This document shows positions 27,665-36,639 of a DNA stretch of 64,000 nucleotides, in pieces. The notes below the pieces were generated by a model. It did not search any database. It worked only from the letters and a program-made list of their open reading frames with translations, and was not told where the DNA came from. Positions within the stretch are counted from its first letter, which is position 1. Every line of letters starts with the position of its first letter. This stretch comes from Opitutaceae bacterium (GTDB taxonomy: Bacteria; Verrucomicrobiota; Verrucomicrobiia; Opitutales; Opitutaceae): the NCBI GenBank assembly GCA_003151515.1, contig PLXS01000025.1:248001-312000 (forward strand), given 5' to 3'. Both the position numbers and the translations under genes were made by a program.

Positions 27665-28489
27665 TCAGACGCCGAAGTACGCGGCCGTCCCGCGCCTCTT
27701 GAGCGAGGAGGGAACAAGCCGGCCGAGGACCGGCGCCACGCGGGCCTGGAAGAAGGAGCCCGAGCGGACGATGCCGCTCCTGTTGCGAAGGAGCGCGCGC
27801 CGCAGGTCCGCCGCAGCCCTCTCCGGCGGCGGCGACGACGAGAACATCGCGTCGAGGCGCGCCCAGACGCGCCGGGTCGTGTCGTTTTGAGGTCCCATGC
27901 GGATGGTTCTGTTGAAATCGGTCCTATAGTCTCCCGGCCGAAAGTCGATGACGGTGATGGCGCTGCCCCGAGACTCGAACGCCAGGCTCTCGCTGAGCGC
28001 CGACAGCCCGGCCTTGGCGACGTTGTAGCCGCTCATGTACGGGATCGGGAACTCGGCCGCGATCGAGGAGATGTGCACGAGGCAGCCGCGCCCGCGCCCG
28101 CGCATCGAGCGGTAGGCGGCGTGGCTGATCTCGAGGACGCTGCCAAGCATGCCCTCGATCTGCGCCCTCCAGGCCGAGGCCTCGACCTCGCCGAAGTCGC
28201 CGTAGAGCCCGTAGCCCGCGTTGTTGACCACGAGGTCGAACGCCCCGCCAGCCGCGGCGCTCGCCGCGGCGAAGGCCGAGACCGCGCCCCGCCCGTCGGC
28301 CAGGTCGAGGGCGAGCGGCGTGAAGGCTCCCGGGGGGCCGGCGCAAAGGCCCGCCAGGCGGGCCGGGTCCCTCGAGGTGCCCCAGACACGGACGCCCTCG
28401 GAAAGGAGCATCCGGGCGAAGGCCCGCCCGAGCCCGGTGCTTGCGCCCGTGACGAAGGCCGTGGCGTGAACCTGGGAGAGGCGGGCCAT
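27665..28489 (-). CDS. Classical short-chain dehydrogenase/reductase
   Basis: A 274-residue SDR with every catalytic feature: GASTGLG (residues 15-21), NNAG (89-92), Ser 142, Tyr 155 and Lys 159 (YNVAK). The start ATG overlaps the stop of the ketoacyl synthase (TGATG), so they are co-translated. In this operon it is a good candidate for the ketone reductase, either of 3-keto-sphinganine (as human KDSR, also a classical SDR) or of a beta-ketoacyl-ACP. Sequence alone does not decide between them. Confidence 0.88.
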   Translation of the reverse strand: MARLSQVHATAFVTGASTGLGRAFARMLLSEGVRVWGTSRDPARLAGLCAGPPGAFTPLALDLADGRGAVSAFAAASAAAGGAFDLVVNNAGYGLYGDFGEVEASAWRAQIEGMLGSVLEISHAAYRSMRGRGRGCLVHISSIAAEFPIPYMSGYNVAKAGLSALSESLAFESRGSAITVIDFRPGDYRTDFNRTIRMGPQNDTTRRVWARLDAMFSSSPPPERAAADLRRALLRNRSGIVRSGSFFQARVAPVLGRLVPSSLKRRGTAAYFGV

Positions 28490-29748
28490 CAGCTGCGCCT
28501 GAGCAGAATCGCGACGTTCGCCCCGCCGAACCCGCTGCTGTTCTTGAGGACGACCTTCGGGGCGCCCGCGCGCGTCGCCCGCAGAATGTTCAGGCTCTCG
28601 CAGGCGGGGTCGAGCCGGCTGATGTGAGCCGAGCCGGCGACGAACCCGTCGCGCATCATGAGGCAGCAGAAGCCCACCTCCATCACCCCGGCGAGCGAGA
28701 GGCCGTGGCCGGTCAGGGCCTTCGTGCTGCTGACCGCGGGACGGGCCCCCTTGTCCGTGAAGACGGACCTGAGGGCGCGGGCCTCCGACACGTCGCCGAT
28801 CACGGTCGACGTCGCGTGGGCGTTGACGTAGTCGACCTCGCCCGGCGCGATCCCCGTGGCCGCGAGGGCGTTTTCCATCGCCATGCGCGAGCCCGTCCCG
28901 TCGGGGTGCGATATCGCGACATTGTACCCGTCGGAGGCCTGGCCCCATCCCACGAGCTCGCAGTAGGCCGGCACGCCCCTGCGCTCCACCTCCGCCTCGC
29001 TCTCGAGGACCGCGACGACGCCCCCGCCGGTCCCGACGAACCCGTCGCGGCCGAGGTCGAATGGCCGCGAGGCGATGTCCGGGTCGGTCTGCAGGGAGAG
29101 CGTCCTCATTCCGGCGAACGGGAGGATGGCGTCCCGGTTCCCGTCCTCGCCGCCGACCACGAACATGCGCTTCTGGCGGCCGACCGAGATCTCCTCGAAG
29201 GCGTACGCGAGCGCGTGCGCCGACGACGCGCACGCCGAGCTGAAACCGCAGGAGGCCCCCTGGATCCGGAACGCCGCCACCAGGTTGAAGTTGAGGGTCC
29301 CGACTATCGAGGCCACGATGCCCAAGGGCGAGCAGCGCGCCGGCCCGAGCCTGAGCATCCTTTCGTGGTGGAAGTACGTGAGCATCGGCGAGCCGCCCGA
29401 GGCCGCGAAGAGGCCCGTCTCCCTGTTGGAGATGTCCGCATCGGCGAGCCGGGCGTCCCGCACCGCCTGCATGAACGCGCAGTGAGCGTAGAGGCCGTGG
29501 GGGGCCATCGAGCGTATCGTCTCCCTCTTGATCGAGTAGCCCTCGGGCCAGGTCCAGTCCTCGGGATCCGTGGAGTCCGTGTGGAAGCCCCTGATCGGGC
29601 CGGTCACCTTGCAGGCGATGTCGGGCTTCTGGAACGGCGCGAAGAGCTCGAAGCCGTGGCGAAGGGCGCGCAGGTTTGCGGCTACCGCGGCGGAGTCGTT
29701 TCCGATGCTGGTAATGAAACCGAGTCCGGTGATGTAGACCTTGGGCAT
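28489..29748 (-). CDS. Beta-ketoacyl-ACP synthase (KAS I/II type)
   Basis: A 419-residue condensing enzyme with the complete Cys-His-His triad: C173 in SACASSAHAL, H311 in NAHATST and H348 in TKALTGHG (with K343). The Ala in NAHATST instead of the usual Gly, and the 40-residue divergent N-terminal half, set it apart from housekeeping FabF. I chose ATG 29748 (MPKVYITG) as the natural start of the fold. It lies between the ACP-dehydratase fusion and the SDR, so this operon carries a dedicated elongation set: synthase, reductase, dehydratase and carrier. Confidence 0.9.
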   Translation of the reverse strand: MPKVYITGLGFITSIGNDSAAVAANLRALRHGFELFAPFQKPDIACKVTGPIRGFHTDSTDPEDWTWPEGYSIKRETIRSMAPHGLYAHCAFMQAVRDARLADADISNRETGLFAASGGSPMLTYFHHERMLRLGPARCSPLGIVASIVGTLNFNLVAAFRIQGASCGFSSACASSAHALAYAFEEISVGRQKRMFVVGGEDGNRDAILPFAGMRTLSLQTDPDIASRPFDLGRDGFVGTGGGVVAVLESEAEVERRGVPAYCELVGWGQASDGYNVAISHPDGTGSRMAMENALAATGIAPGEVDYVNAHATSTVIGDVSEARALRSVFTDKGARPAVSSTKALTGHGLSLAGVMEVGFCCLMMRDGFVAGSAHISRLDPACESLNILRATRAGAPKVVLKNSSGFGGANVAILLRRS

Positions 29749-29803
29749 GCTCTTTGGGCGGGCTGCCCGGCCCATCGTGACGGCCCCCCCGATCCGGTCA
29801 ATC

Positions 29804-30772
29804 TCAGGCGTTGATCGCCACGCGAAGCGGCGGATTGGCGTCGCTGTCGGCGGCCGGCTGCGCCGTGCCGTTGACGGCGGACGGCTCGACGGCGGCCTCG
29901 ACGTAGGCGAAGGTGAGCGTGATGTCCTCCGCGATCACGGCCTTCTCCTGGCCGACGCGGATGGCGCCCTCGAACGTGGCGAGCGGCATCTTCATGCGCT
30001 TGGACTTGATCGAGAGCGTGAGGATGTCGCCGGGCTTGCACATGCGGTGCGCCCGCACCCCCTCGCATCCCGTGAAGAAGATCGTGTTGGCCCCGATCGC
30101 CTTGCCGGGCTCGGTGGTCGCGCCCTCGAGCAGGAAGAGGACAGCCAGCTGTCCCAGGGCCTCAAGCATGATCGACGCCGGCATGATCGGGTTGTCCTTG
30201 AAATGGCCCTGCAGGAAGAACTCCTTGCCCGTGATCTTGTACTTGCCGTTGGCGCCCGTCGAGCTGACCGAGGCCTCGTTGAGGAACAGGAACGGCGGCT
30301 GAACCGGCATGACGGAGCCGATGTGCTCGATCGGCAGGAACTTGGTCGGCCGCGGCAGAGGCAGTCCACGGATCTTGCAGTCTATGAAGGTCTTTACGTC
30401 ACCGACCGTGCGCAGGTTGCGCAGCTCGTCGTTGTTGATGGACAGCTGCAGCACATCCTCCACCAGGATGACGATCTCCATCATGGTGAGCGAGTCGATC
30501 CCCAGGTCCTCGATCAGGCGCAGGTCGTCGTCCGCGTCCTTGAGCTTTGAGCGCAGGTCGGGCTCCACGAAGCGCTCGATGACGCCGATCACCACCGCGG
30601 GCATGTGCTCGGGATTGCCCGTCTTGCGAAACTGCACCGCAGCCTCGAAGGTCGACGGGGAGCATCGCTTCAGGGCCTCCCTCAGGGCGGCCTCGTCGTC
30701 CGGCGCAAACGGCTTGGTTGCAATCGGAAACGGCTTATTTGAGCTCAAGCTGGGTTGGTAGGTTTCAGACAT
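29804..30772 (-). CDS. Acyl carrier protein fused to FabA/FabZ-type hotdog dehydratase
   Basis: The 322 residues contain two domains. Residues about 55-135 form an acyl carrier protein with the phosphopantetheine serine S94 in LGIDSLTMMEI. Residues about 145-300 form a hotdog dehydratase with H190 (QGHF) and E204 (MLEALGQ); the 14-residue spacing equals that of FabZ, so it is probably active. The first 50 residues and the Ala/Pro tail look disordered. The ATG at 30772 has GGGAG seven to eight bases upstream; an upstream frame to 30904 is intergenic. It leads the minus-strand lipid operon. A covalently linked carrier and dehydratase would keep the acyl chain away from general fatty-acid synthesis. 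Confidence 0.88.
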   Translation of the reverse strand: MSETYQPSLSSNKPFPIATKPFAPDDEAALREALKRCSPSTFEAAVQFRKTGNPEHMPAVVIGVIERFVEPDLRSKLKDADDDLRLIEDLGIDSLTMMEIVILVEDVLQLSINNDELRNLRTVGDVKTFIDCKIRGLPLPRPTKFLPIEHIGSVMPVQPPFLFLNEASVSSTGANGKYKITGKEFFLQGHFKDNPIMPASIMLEALGQLAVLFLLEGATTEPGKAIGANTIFFTGCEGVRAHRMCKPGDILTLSIKSKRMKMPLATFEGAIRVGQEKAVIAEDITLTFAYVEAAVEPSAVNGTAQPAADSDANPPLRVAINA

Positions 30773-30955
30773 CAGTCGCTCCCTATATGTTACGGTGGCA
30801 AATAAAGTAAATTCATTTCTTAGGACACGCGAGGAGCTTAAAAGCACCCCTTGTGCCGCAAAGGGATGGGAACAATAGGGGAATGGGGGCGTACCGGTAA
30901 CCATGCTTGAAATCCACGCTTCCCAGCTGTTAGCCTTCGCATTCCAACCCGCTCA
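30773..30955. promoter_or_regulatory. Divergent intergenic region of the lipid locus
   Basis: About 180 non-coding bases separate the ACP-dehydratase gene (minus) and a GT4 gene (plus). The part next to the fusion gene (about 30780-30845) is clearly AT-rich against the GC-rich surroundings, which suits a promoter. I could not fix convincing -35/-10 pairs; a TTGAAA at about 30905 is a possible -35 for the plus strand. Confidence 0.4.
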
Positions 30956-32113
30956 ATGAGCGCATCTTCAATCACTAAGCCTTCGTCGCCCCTCTATCTC
31001 ATCACGCATGAGTTCTACCCGGTGAGCGGGGGGATAGCCACTTTCGCCGAGGAAATTGCAAAGGCCTCCGCCGGCCTGGGCTACGACGTGGAGGTGTGGG
31101 CGCAGTCGGCGCCGCCCGAGCGCGAGAAGAAATGGCCCTTCCGGATGCGGCGCCTGCCGCTCAAGGGGACGCAGGACCTCACCTGCCAGATCCGCCTGGC
31201 CCGGGAGCTGATCGCCTGCCGCAGGCAGCTGCGCCACGCCACGGTCTACATCCCGGAGCCCGGCCCGATGCTGACGATGATGTTCCTGCAGTTCTTCCGG
31301 GCGTTCAGGCCCAAGCGCCTGATCCTCACCTTCCACGGCACGGAGATCCTCTCCTTTTCGAGCAGCCCGCTTCGGCGCTGGCTGGCCGGCCGCCTGATCC
31401 GCCACGCAAGCCGCGTGAGCACGCTCACCACCTACACCCAGGAGCTCCTGCTCGAGCGCTTCCCGCACGCCGCCGACAAGATCTTCCTCACCCCCGGGGC
31501 GCTGCGCACGGACTTCGCCGTCGTGCCCCCGCGCGCGGACCGCGCAAAGGACAAGATCGTCGTGCTGACGGTCGGGCGCCTGCACCCGCGCAAGGGCCAG
31601 CTGATCACGCTCAAGGCCCTGCAGATGCTCCCGGGCGCGGTGAAGGGCCGCATCGAGTACTGGATCGTCGGCGGGCGCAACTGGGGCAACTACGAGGAGA
31701 AGCTGCGCGAGCAGGCCGGCTCGGACCCCGCGCTCAACGTGCGCTTCTTCGGTAACATCCCCGACGAGGAGCTGGCCCATGTCTACGACCGCTCGGACAT
31801 CTTCGCCCTGACAAGCGTCAGTCACGGGACAAGCGTCGAGGGGTTCGGCCTAGTCTACCTCGAGGCGGCGGCGCACGCCCTGCCGATCATCGCCCACAAC
31901 ATCGGCGGCGTGTCGGAGGCTGTGCGCGACGGCGAAACCGGCCTCCTGGTGACGCCGGACCGCCCCGCCGAGCTGGCGGCGGCGTTCGAGAAGCTCTTCC
32001 ACGACGGCGCGCTGCGCCGCAGGCTCGGCGAGGCGGGCCGCGCCTTCGCGGCGCGCAACTGCTGGGAGGAGAACGCGTCGACCCTCTTCGCGTCGGCGAA
32101 CGATCAGGCATGA
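30956..32113 (+). CDS. Family 4 glycosyltransferase, PimA-like
   Basis: A 385-residue GT4 enzyme: LITHEFYPVSGGIATFAEEI at the N-terminus, VLTVGRLHPRKGQ at the domain border and SVEGFGLVYLEAAAHALP for the donor site (about residues 302-319). The overall look is that of lipid-directed transferases such as PimA/PimB, which fits the lipid locus. The last codons overlap the start of the thioesterase gene by four bases (ATGA), tying a sugar transfer to an acyl-thioester function. It is transcribed away from the ACP-dehydratase fusion. Confidence 0.88.
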   Translation: MSASSITKPSSPLYLITHEFYPVSGGIATFAEEIAKASAGLGYDVEVWAQSAPPEREKKWPFRMRRLPLKGTQDLTCQIRLARELIACRRQLRHATVYIPEPGPMLTMMFLQFFRAFRPKRLILTFHGTEILSFSSSPLRRWLAGRLIRHASRVSTLTTYTQELLLERFPHAADKIFLTPGALRTDFAVVPPRADRAKDKIVVLTVGRLHPRKGQLITLKALQMLPGAVKGRIEYWIVGGRNWGNYEEKLREQAGSDPALNVRFFGNIPDEELAHVYDRSDIFALTSVSHGTSVEGFGLVYLEAAAHALPIIAHNIGGVSEAVRDGETGLLVTPDRPAELAAAFEKLFHDGALRRRLGEAGRAFAARNCWEENASTLFASANDQA

Positions 32114-32511
32114 TCCGCTCGCGGGTCCAGCTGACGGTCCGCTACGCCGAGACCGACATGATGGGCATTGTCTATCATGCGAACTACCTGCCGTGGTTCG
32201 AGGTCGGCCGGACGACGCTCATGCGCGAGCTTGGGCTGCCCTACCGCAAGCTCGAGGAGGCGGGCTTCCGGCTGCCGGTCCTGGAGATGTCCGCCAAGTT
32301 CATCAGGCCCGCCCTCTACGACGACACGATCGAAATCGTTACGACGCTGCGCGAGAAGCCGCTCGTCAGGATCCTTCTTGAATACGAGGCCCTGCGGGGC
32401 GGCGAGCTCCTGGCCACCGGGACGACGCTCCACGCGTTCGTCGACCGCAACGGCCGGCCCGTGCGCCCGCCCCTTTGGGCCTCGCAGACGCTGGCGAAAG
32501 CCTTCGCCTAG
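32110..32511 (+). CDS. YbgC/FadM-type acyl thioesterase
   Basis: A 133-residue single hotdog domain of the 4-hydroxybenzoyl-CoA-thioesterase family. The signature VRYAETDMMGIVYHANY holds the catalytic Asp 16 and His 23. Members hydrolyse acyl-CoA or acyl-ACP; some (YbgC) associate with phospholipid synthesis and the Tol-Pal system, but no tol genes are here. Its four-base overlap with a GT4 in the lipid locus suggests release or proof-reading of the acyl chain made by the KAS/ACP set. Confidence 0.87.
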   Translation: MIRSRVQLTVRYAETDMMGIVYHANYLPWFEVGRTTLMRELGLPYRKLEEAGFRLPVLEMSAKFIRPALYDDTIEIVTTLREKPLVRILLEYEALRGGELLATGTTLHAFVDRNGRPVRPPLWASQTLAKAFA

Positions 32512-32586
32512 GCCGCGCTCGCTCACCGGCCGGCCGCGCGGTTTGACTCCGCGGGCGCGCCGAGGTCAGTATGGGCCTTAACGGCC

Positions 32587-34848
32587 ATGACCATCAAAAC
32601 CCTCGGCGGCCTTGCCGCCGCAACGCTTCTCATCCTGTGCGCAGCCCCCCTCGGCGCCCAGACCCCAACCGCCGCCCCGCTCGGGGCCTTCACCCAGTGG
32701 GAGAAGGCCGAGTTCCGCCTGGACGGAGTCCCGAGCGCGGCCAACAACTTCGACCCCGAGCAGATCGCCGTGGACGCGACGCTCACCTCGCCGTCCGGGG
32801 CAACGCAGGTCGTCCCGGCCTTCTGGTTCCAAGACTACACCCGCGACTCGGCCTCCCGGTCGGAGTCCCTGAAGGCCGTGGGCGAGCCGTCGTGGCGCCT
32901 GCGCTACACGCCGACCGAGTCCGGCACCTACCGCCTGGCGGTGCGCTGGCGGGTGGCGGGCGCGGACGCGCCGGGAGCGATCGAGACCTCCTTCGAGGTT
33001 GCGCCGGGGCGCGACCCGTCGCGCGCCGGCTGGGTGCGGGTGGCCCCGGACAGGCGTTTCTTCGAGACGTCGGACGGGCGGCCGCTGCACCTCGTGGGCG
33101 AGAACGTGTGCTGGCCCGAATCGGGGGGCATCGCCGACTTCGACCGCTGGTTTGAGCGCATGGCGGGCGCGGGCGAGAATTACGCCCGCATCTGGCTATG
33201 CCCCTGGTGGGCGGGCCTCGAGCACAAGCCTGGCACGCTCAACCGCTACCCCCTGGACGAGGCCTGGCGGCTCGACCACGTGTTCGAGGAGGCCGACCTT
33301 CGGGGCATCTACCTGCTGCTCAGCCTGGACCACCACGGGATGTACCAGGTCGACAACAAGAGCTGGGGCGGGCACAACAACTTCTGGGCCACGAACCCGT
33401 ACAGCAAGGTCCAGGGCGGCCCCTGCGAGGCGCCGAACGACTTCTTCACGAGCCTCGACGCCCGGGCGATCTACGAGAAGCGCCTGCGCTACCTGGTCGC
33501 TCGCTACGGCTACAGCCAGCGCCTGCTCGCTTGGCAGTTCTTCAACGAGATCGACAACGTGTTCGAGCGCGGGCTCAACGGCGCGGACGTGATCGCGTGG
33601 CACCGCGAGCTCGGCCGGTGGCTCAAGGCGCACGACCCCTACGGGCACCTGGTGACGACCAGCCTCACGGGCAACAGCGACCGGCCGGAGATGTGGAGCA
33701 TTCCCGAGATGGACTTCTCCGACTACCACTCCTACTGGGAGCCCGCCCCGGGCAAGCGCCTCGCCGCCCTTTCGGAGGACTTCGTCCACCGCTACGGCAA
33801 GCCCGTGCTCATCGACGAGTTCGGCGTCAGCGCCGCCAGCTGGAAGCTCGACACCGACCCGTACCTGCGCGGCTTCAGGCAGGCCCTGTGGTCCTCGGCC
33901 CTCGGCGGATCCGTCGGAACGGCGATGCCCTGGTGGTGGGAGGACATGGACAGGGACAACGTCTACACCCTCTACTCGGCCCTGAGCCGCGTCCTTGACG
34001 GCGCCGGCTGGCAGCAGGGCCGCTGGGAGCCGGCCAGGGTCGTGTCGCCCGGGTCCACGCCGACCGAGCTCGGCCCCGAAAACCCCGACGCCGAGGTGTT
34101 CGACGCCTCGCTCGCGCTGACTGGCGCCGGCCGCCGACTCAGGCTCAGCGGCCTGGCCGCCATCGCGTCGCCGCTCGCGGCCGAGAGGTCGTCGGAGGAG
34201 CTCTCGCGCTACCTGTACGGGTCTCGCTACCCAGAGCTCTCGCACGCCGATACGATCGTCGCCAGCTTCGCCAAGGGGGGCCGCGTGAGCGTGCGCGTCA
34301 GCGCGTCGGCCTCCGAGAACGACATCGTGATTAGGGTCGCCAGCTCCCAGATCGCTCGAATGCACTTGGCAAAGGCGGCGCCCCACGACGGCGCGCCCGC
34401 GGAGCCCGCCGGCGAGCTGACGGCCGAGGTCCCCGAGGGAAGGCAGGAAATCGAGATCGCGAACCTGGGAGAGGACCAGATAACCCTGGACTCCGTGCGG
34501 CTGCAGCGCGTGCGCGCCGTCGGCTTCAAGGACGGCTGGAACTTCGAGCCCGAGGTGGCGGCCCTCGAGAGCGGCGCCAAGGCCGTCGTCTACGTGACCT
34601 CGCCCTGGGTGGTCTACCCCGCGGGCGCTCTTCGCTACAACCCGGCGATGCTCAGGGGAAAGAGCGTGACGCTGCTCTCCTGGCCCGACGGCCCGGTCGA
34701 GGCCCGCTGGTTCTCCACGCTCGACGGGAGCCAGCGCGAGGTCACCCGGGCGCGCGCGGTGGGCGGGACGGTCTCGGTCCCCATACCCCCCTTCAACGAG
34801 GACATCGTGGGCGTCGTGCAGTCCGCTCCCGGGGCGGGCGCCCGGTAG
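32587..34848 (+). CDS. Secreted DUF5060-type clan-A glycoside hydrolase
   Basis: A 753-residue exported enzyme. Residues 1-25 are a signal peptide (LLILCAAPLGAQ). Next comes a DUF5060-type beta domain (about 35-140), then a TIM barrel with the acid/base Glu in QFFNEID (about residue 320) and the nucleophile Glu in LIDEFG (about 410), as in clan GH-A. The C-terminal 250 residues are beta-rich and may bind carbohydrate. It is followed, convergently, by glucuronate isomerase, so a uronic-acid-containing polysaccharide is a plausible substrate, though DUF5060 enzymes act on several glycans. Confidence 0.85.
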   Translation: MTIKTLGGLAAATLLILCAAPLGAQTPTAAPLGAFTQWEKAEFRLDGVPSAANNFDPEQIAVDATLTSPSGATQVVPAFWFQDYTRDSASRSESLKAVGEPSWRLRYTPTESGTYRLAVRWRVAGADAPGAIETSFEVAPGRDPSRAGWVRVAPDRRFFETSDGRPLHLVGENVCWPESGGIADFDRWFERMAGAGENYARIWLCPWWAGLEHKPGTLNRYPLDEAWRLDHVFEEADLRGIYLLLSLDHHGMYQVDNKSWGGHNNFWATNPYSKVQGGPCEAPNDFFTSLDARAIYEKRLRYLVARYGYSQRLLAWQFFNEIDNVFERGLNGADVIAWHRELGRWLKAHDPYGHLVTTSLTGNSDRPEMWSIPEMDFSDYHSYWEPAPGKRLAALSEDFVHRYGKPVLIDEFGVSAASWKLDTDPYLRGFRQALWSSALGGSVGTAMPWWWEDMDRDNVYTLYSALSRVLDGAGWQQGRWEPARVVSPGSTPTELGPENPDAEVFDASLALTGAGRRLRLSGLAAIASPLAAERSSEELSRYLYGSRYPELSHADTIVASFAKGGRVSVRVSASASENDIVIRVASSQIARMHLAKAAPHDGAPAEPAGELTAEVPEGRQEIEIANLGEDQITLDSVRLQRVRAVGFKDGWNFEPEVAALESGAKAVVYVTSPWVVYPAGALRYNPAMLRGKSVTLLSWPDGPVEARWFSTLDGSQREVTRARAVGGTVSVPIPPFNEDIVGVVQSAPGAGAR

Positions 34849-34878
34849 GCGCCCCCTTTCCCCGGGTCCGGCGCCCTA
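34846..34878. terminator. Possible bidirectional hairpin between convergent genes
   Basis: An inverted repeat with GGCGCC arms (34848-34853 and 34870-34875) and nearly matching flanks spans the two stop codons of the glycoside hydrolase and uxaC. It has no T-run, so a terminator role is only suggested by position. Confidence 0.35.
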
Positions 34879-36300
34879 GCGCACGTTCGCGAAGAGCGGG
34901 TCCAGCTCCAACCCGAAGAAGTCGCGCGCGTTGGAGAAGCACACGCGGCGCACCATGGAGCCCACAAGCTCCAGGTCCCGCGGGAGCTCGCCGCGCTCGA
35001 CCTGACCCCCGAGCATGTTGCAGAGGACCCTGCGGAAGTACTCGTGCCGGGAATAGCTCATGAAGCTCCTCGAGTCCGTCAGCATCCCCACGAACCGGCT
35101 CAAGAGCCCGATGTTGGCCAACGCCGAGAGCTGCCACTCGATCCCCTCCTTCTGGTCGAGGAACCACCAGCCGCTGCCGAACTGGACCTTGCCGGCGACG
35201 GAGCCGTCCTGGAAGTTGCCCGCCATGGTCGCGAAGGCGTAGTTCTCGGTCGGGTTGACGTTGTACAGAACCATGCGCGGGAGCTCGCCCGTCGCGTCGA
35301 GCGAGTCGAGGTAGCGGCCGAGCGCCCGGGTCTGTGGCTGGTCGCCTATCGAGTCGAAGCCCGTGTCGGGCCCGAGCTTGGAGAGGAGCCGGCTGTTGTT
35401 GTCCCTCTGCGCCCCCAGATGCAGCTGCTTCGTCCAGCCGCGGTGCGCGTCCCAGCGGCCGAACTCGAGCATGAGGTACGACCCGAATTTCCCGGCGTCC
35501 TCCGGCGACGCGGCTTGGCCGGAGCGGGCCGCCTTGAAGACGGCCGACGCCTCGGCGTGGGTGCAGGGCTGCGAGAGCGCGGTCTCAAGGCCGTGGTCCG
35601 AGAGCCTGCAGCCGAAGGCGTGGAAGGCGTCGTGCCTCGCCTTGAGCGCCCCCAAGAGGTCGTCGAACGAGCGCACCTGCGCTCGCGCCGCCCCGCCGAG
35701 CTTCTCGACCCACGGGTTCAAGACGGCGGGCTTGGCGACCGCCAGCGCCCTGTCGGGGCGGAAGGCGGGGTAAACGCGCGTCCTCAGGCCCGACCTGCGG
35801 ATCGCCTCGTGCGAGTCGAGCGGGTCTGCGGGGTCGTCCGTCGTGCAGACGACGGCGACGCGGTTTGCGCCCAGGATGTCGTGCACTCTCAGGGACGGGA
35901 GCCTCGCGTTCGCGGCCGACCAAACCGCGTCGGCGCTCGCCGGGCTCAGCAGGGTGTCGATCCCGAAGTACCTCTTCAGCTCGAGGTGAGACCAGTGGTA
36001 GAGCGGGTTGCCGAGGGCGTGCGGCAGGGTCGCCGCCCAGGCGCTGAACTTCTCGCGCGGCGTGCCGTCGCCCGAGCAGAAGCGCTCGTCGACGCCGTTC
36101 GCGCGCATGGCCCGCCACTTGTAGTGGTCGTCGCCGAGCCAGATCTCGGTCACGTCGGCGAACTGGTGGTTGGAGGCGATCTGCCCCACGGGTACGTGGC
36201 AGTGGTAGTCGTAGATCGGCTCCGCGCGGGCGTATATGCTGTAGAGCTCGCGGGCCGCCGCCGAGTGCAGCAGGAAGTCGTCGTCAATGAATGGCTTCAT
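34876..36300 (-). CDS. uxaC: Glucuronate isomerase
   Basis: UxaC converts D-glucuronate to D-fructuronate (and galacturonate to tagaturonate) in the cytoplasm. The 474-residue length is normal. The metal-site start IYDYHCHVPVGQIA is intact, as are NPLYHWSHLELKRYFG, HDILGANRVAVVCTTDDP, LHLGAQRDNNSR and the C-terminal SYSRHEYFRRVLCNMLG. The gene sits in a uronate module with an SDR and an ExuT-like transporter on the same strand, but about 340 bases separate it from the SDR, so it may have its own promoter. Confidence 0.96.
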   Translation of the reverse strand: MKPFIDDDFLLHSAAARELYSIYARAEPIYDYHCHVPVGQIASNHQFADVTEIWLGDDHYKWRAMRANGVDERFCSGDGTPREKFSAWAATLPHALGNPLYHWSHLELKRYFGIDTLLSPASADAVWSAANARLPSLRVHDILGANRVAVVCTTDDPADPLDSHEAIRRSGLRTRVYPAFRPDRALAVAKPAVLNPWVEKLGGAARAQVRSFDDLLGALKARHDAFHAFGCRLSDHGLETALSQPCTHAEASAVFKAARSGQAASPEDAGKFGSYLMLEFGRWDAHRGWTKQLHLGAQRDNNSRLLSKLGPDTGFDSIGDQPQTRALGRYLDSLDATGELPRMVLYNVNPTENYAFATMAGNFQDGSVAGKVQFGSGWWFLDQKEGIEWQLSALANIGLLSRFVGMLTDSRSFMSYSRHEYFRRVLCNMLGGQVERGELPRDLELVGSMVRRVCFSNARDFFGLELDPLFANVR

Positions 36301-36358
36301 AATTCGAAGGCAAAAAAATCTGGGCCCCGAGGGCCGGTGGGATTCGCCGATTCTCTGT

Positions 36359-36622
36359 TTATTGTTGGGCTGGTCGGTTCTGATTACACGCTTTAACTCC
36401 GTGAAGGTCCGCTACGCGTTCAGGTTTTGCCCGAGCGCTCCCCAGAGGCGCTTGCTCGGCAAGACCCTCCGATGTGTCCGGCATGTCGACAATCGGGCAC
36501 TTTGTTTGAGGAAGGACAACCACGCCAAAGAGAAAGCGAAGGTTGGCTTTTCCCGGATTCATGCACGGGCTGGCCGGAATGCGAACCGCGTTGTCCAGCA
36601 GGAAGCGGTTGATGGGCCTCAT
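36359..36622 (-). CDS. Small ORF or gene remnant after the SDR gene
   Basis: An 87-codon frame starts at ATG 36622, only 17 bases after the SDR stop, and has an excellent Shine-Dalgarno (AGGGAGG, six bases before the ATG). The first 20 or so codons end almost always in G or C, as real genes here do (protein MRPINRFLLDNAVRIP). The rest loses this bias. This looks like the 5' end of a gene whose remainder has been lost or replaced, or a short leader peptide. I recognise no family. The remaining bases of the gap (36301-36358) show nothing notable. Confidence 0.35.
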   Translation of the reverse strand: MRPINRFLLDNAVRIPASPCMNPGKANLRFLFGVVVLPQTKCPIVDMPDTSEGLAEQAPLGSARAKPERVADLHGVKACNQNRPAQQ

Positions 36623-36639
36623 CCGAAGCCTCCCTCTGC

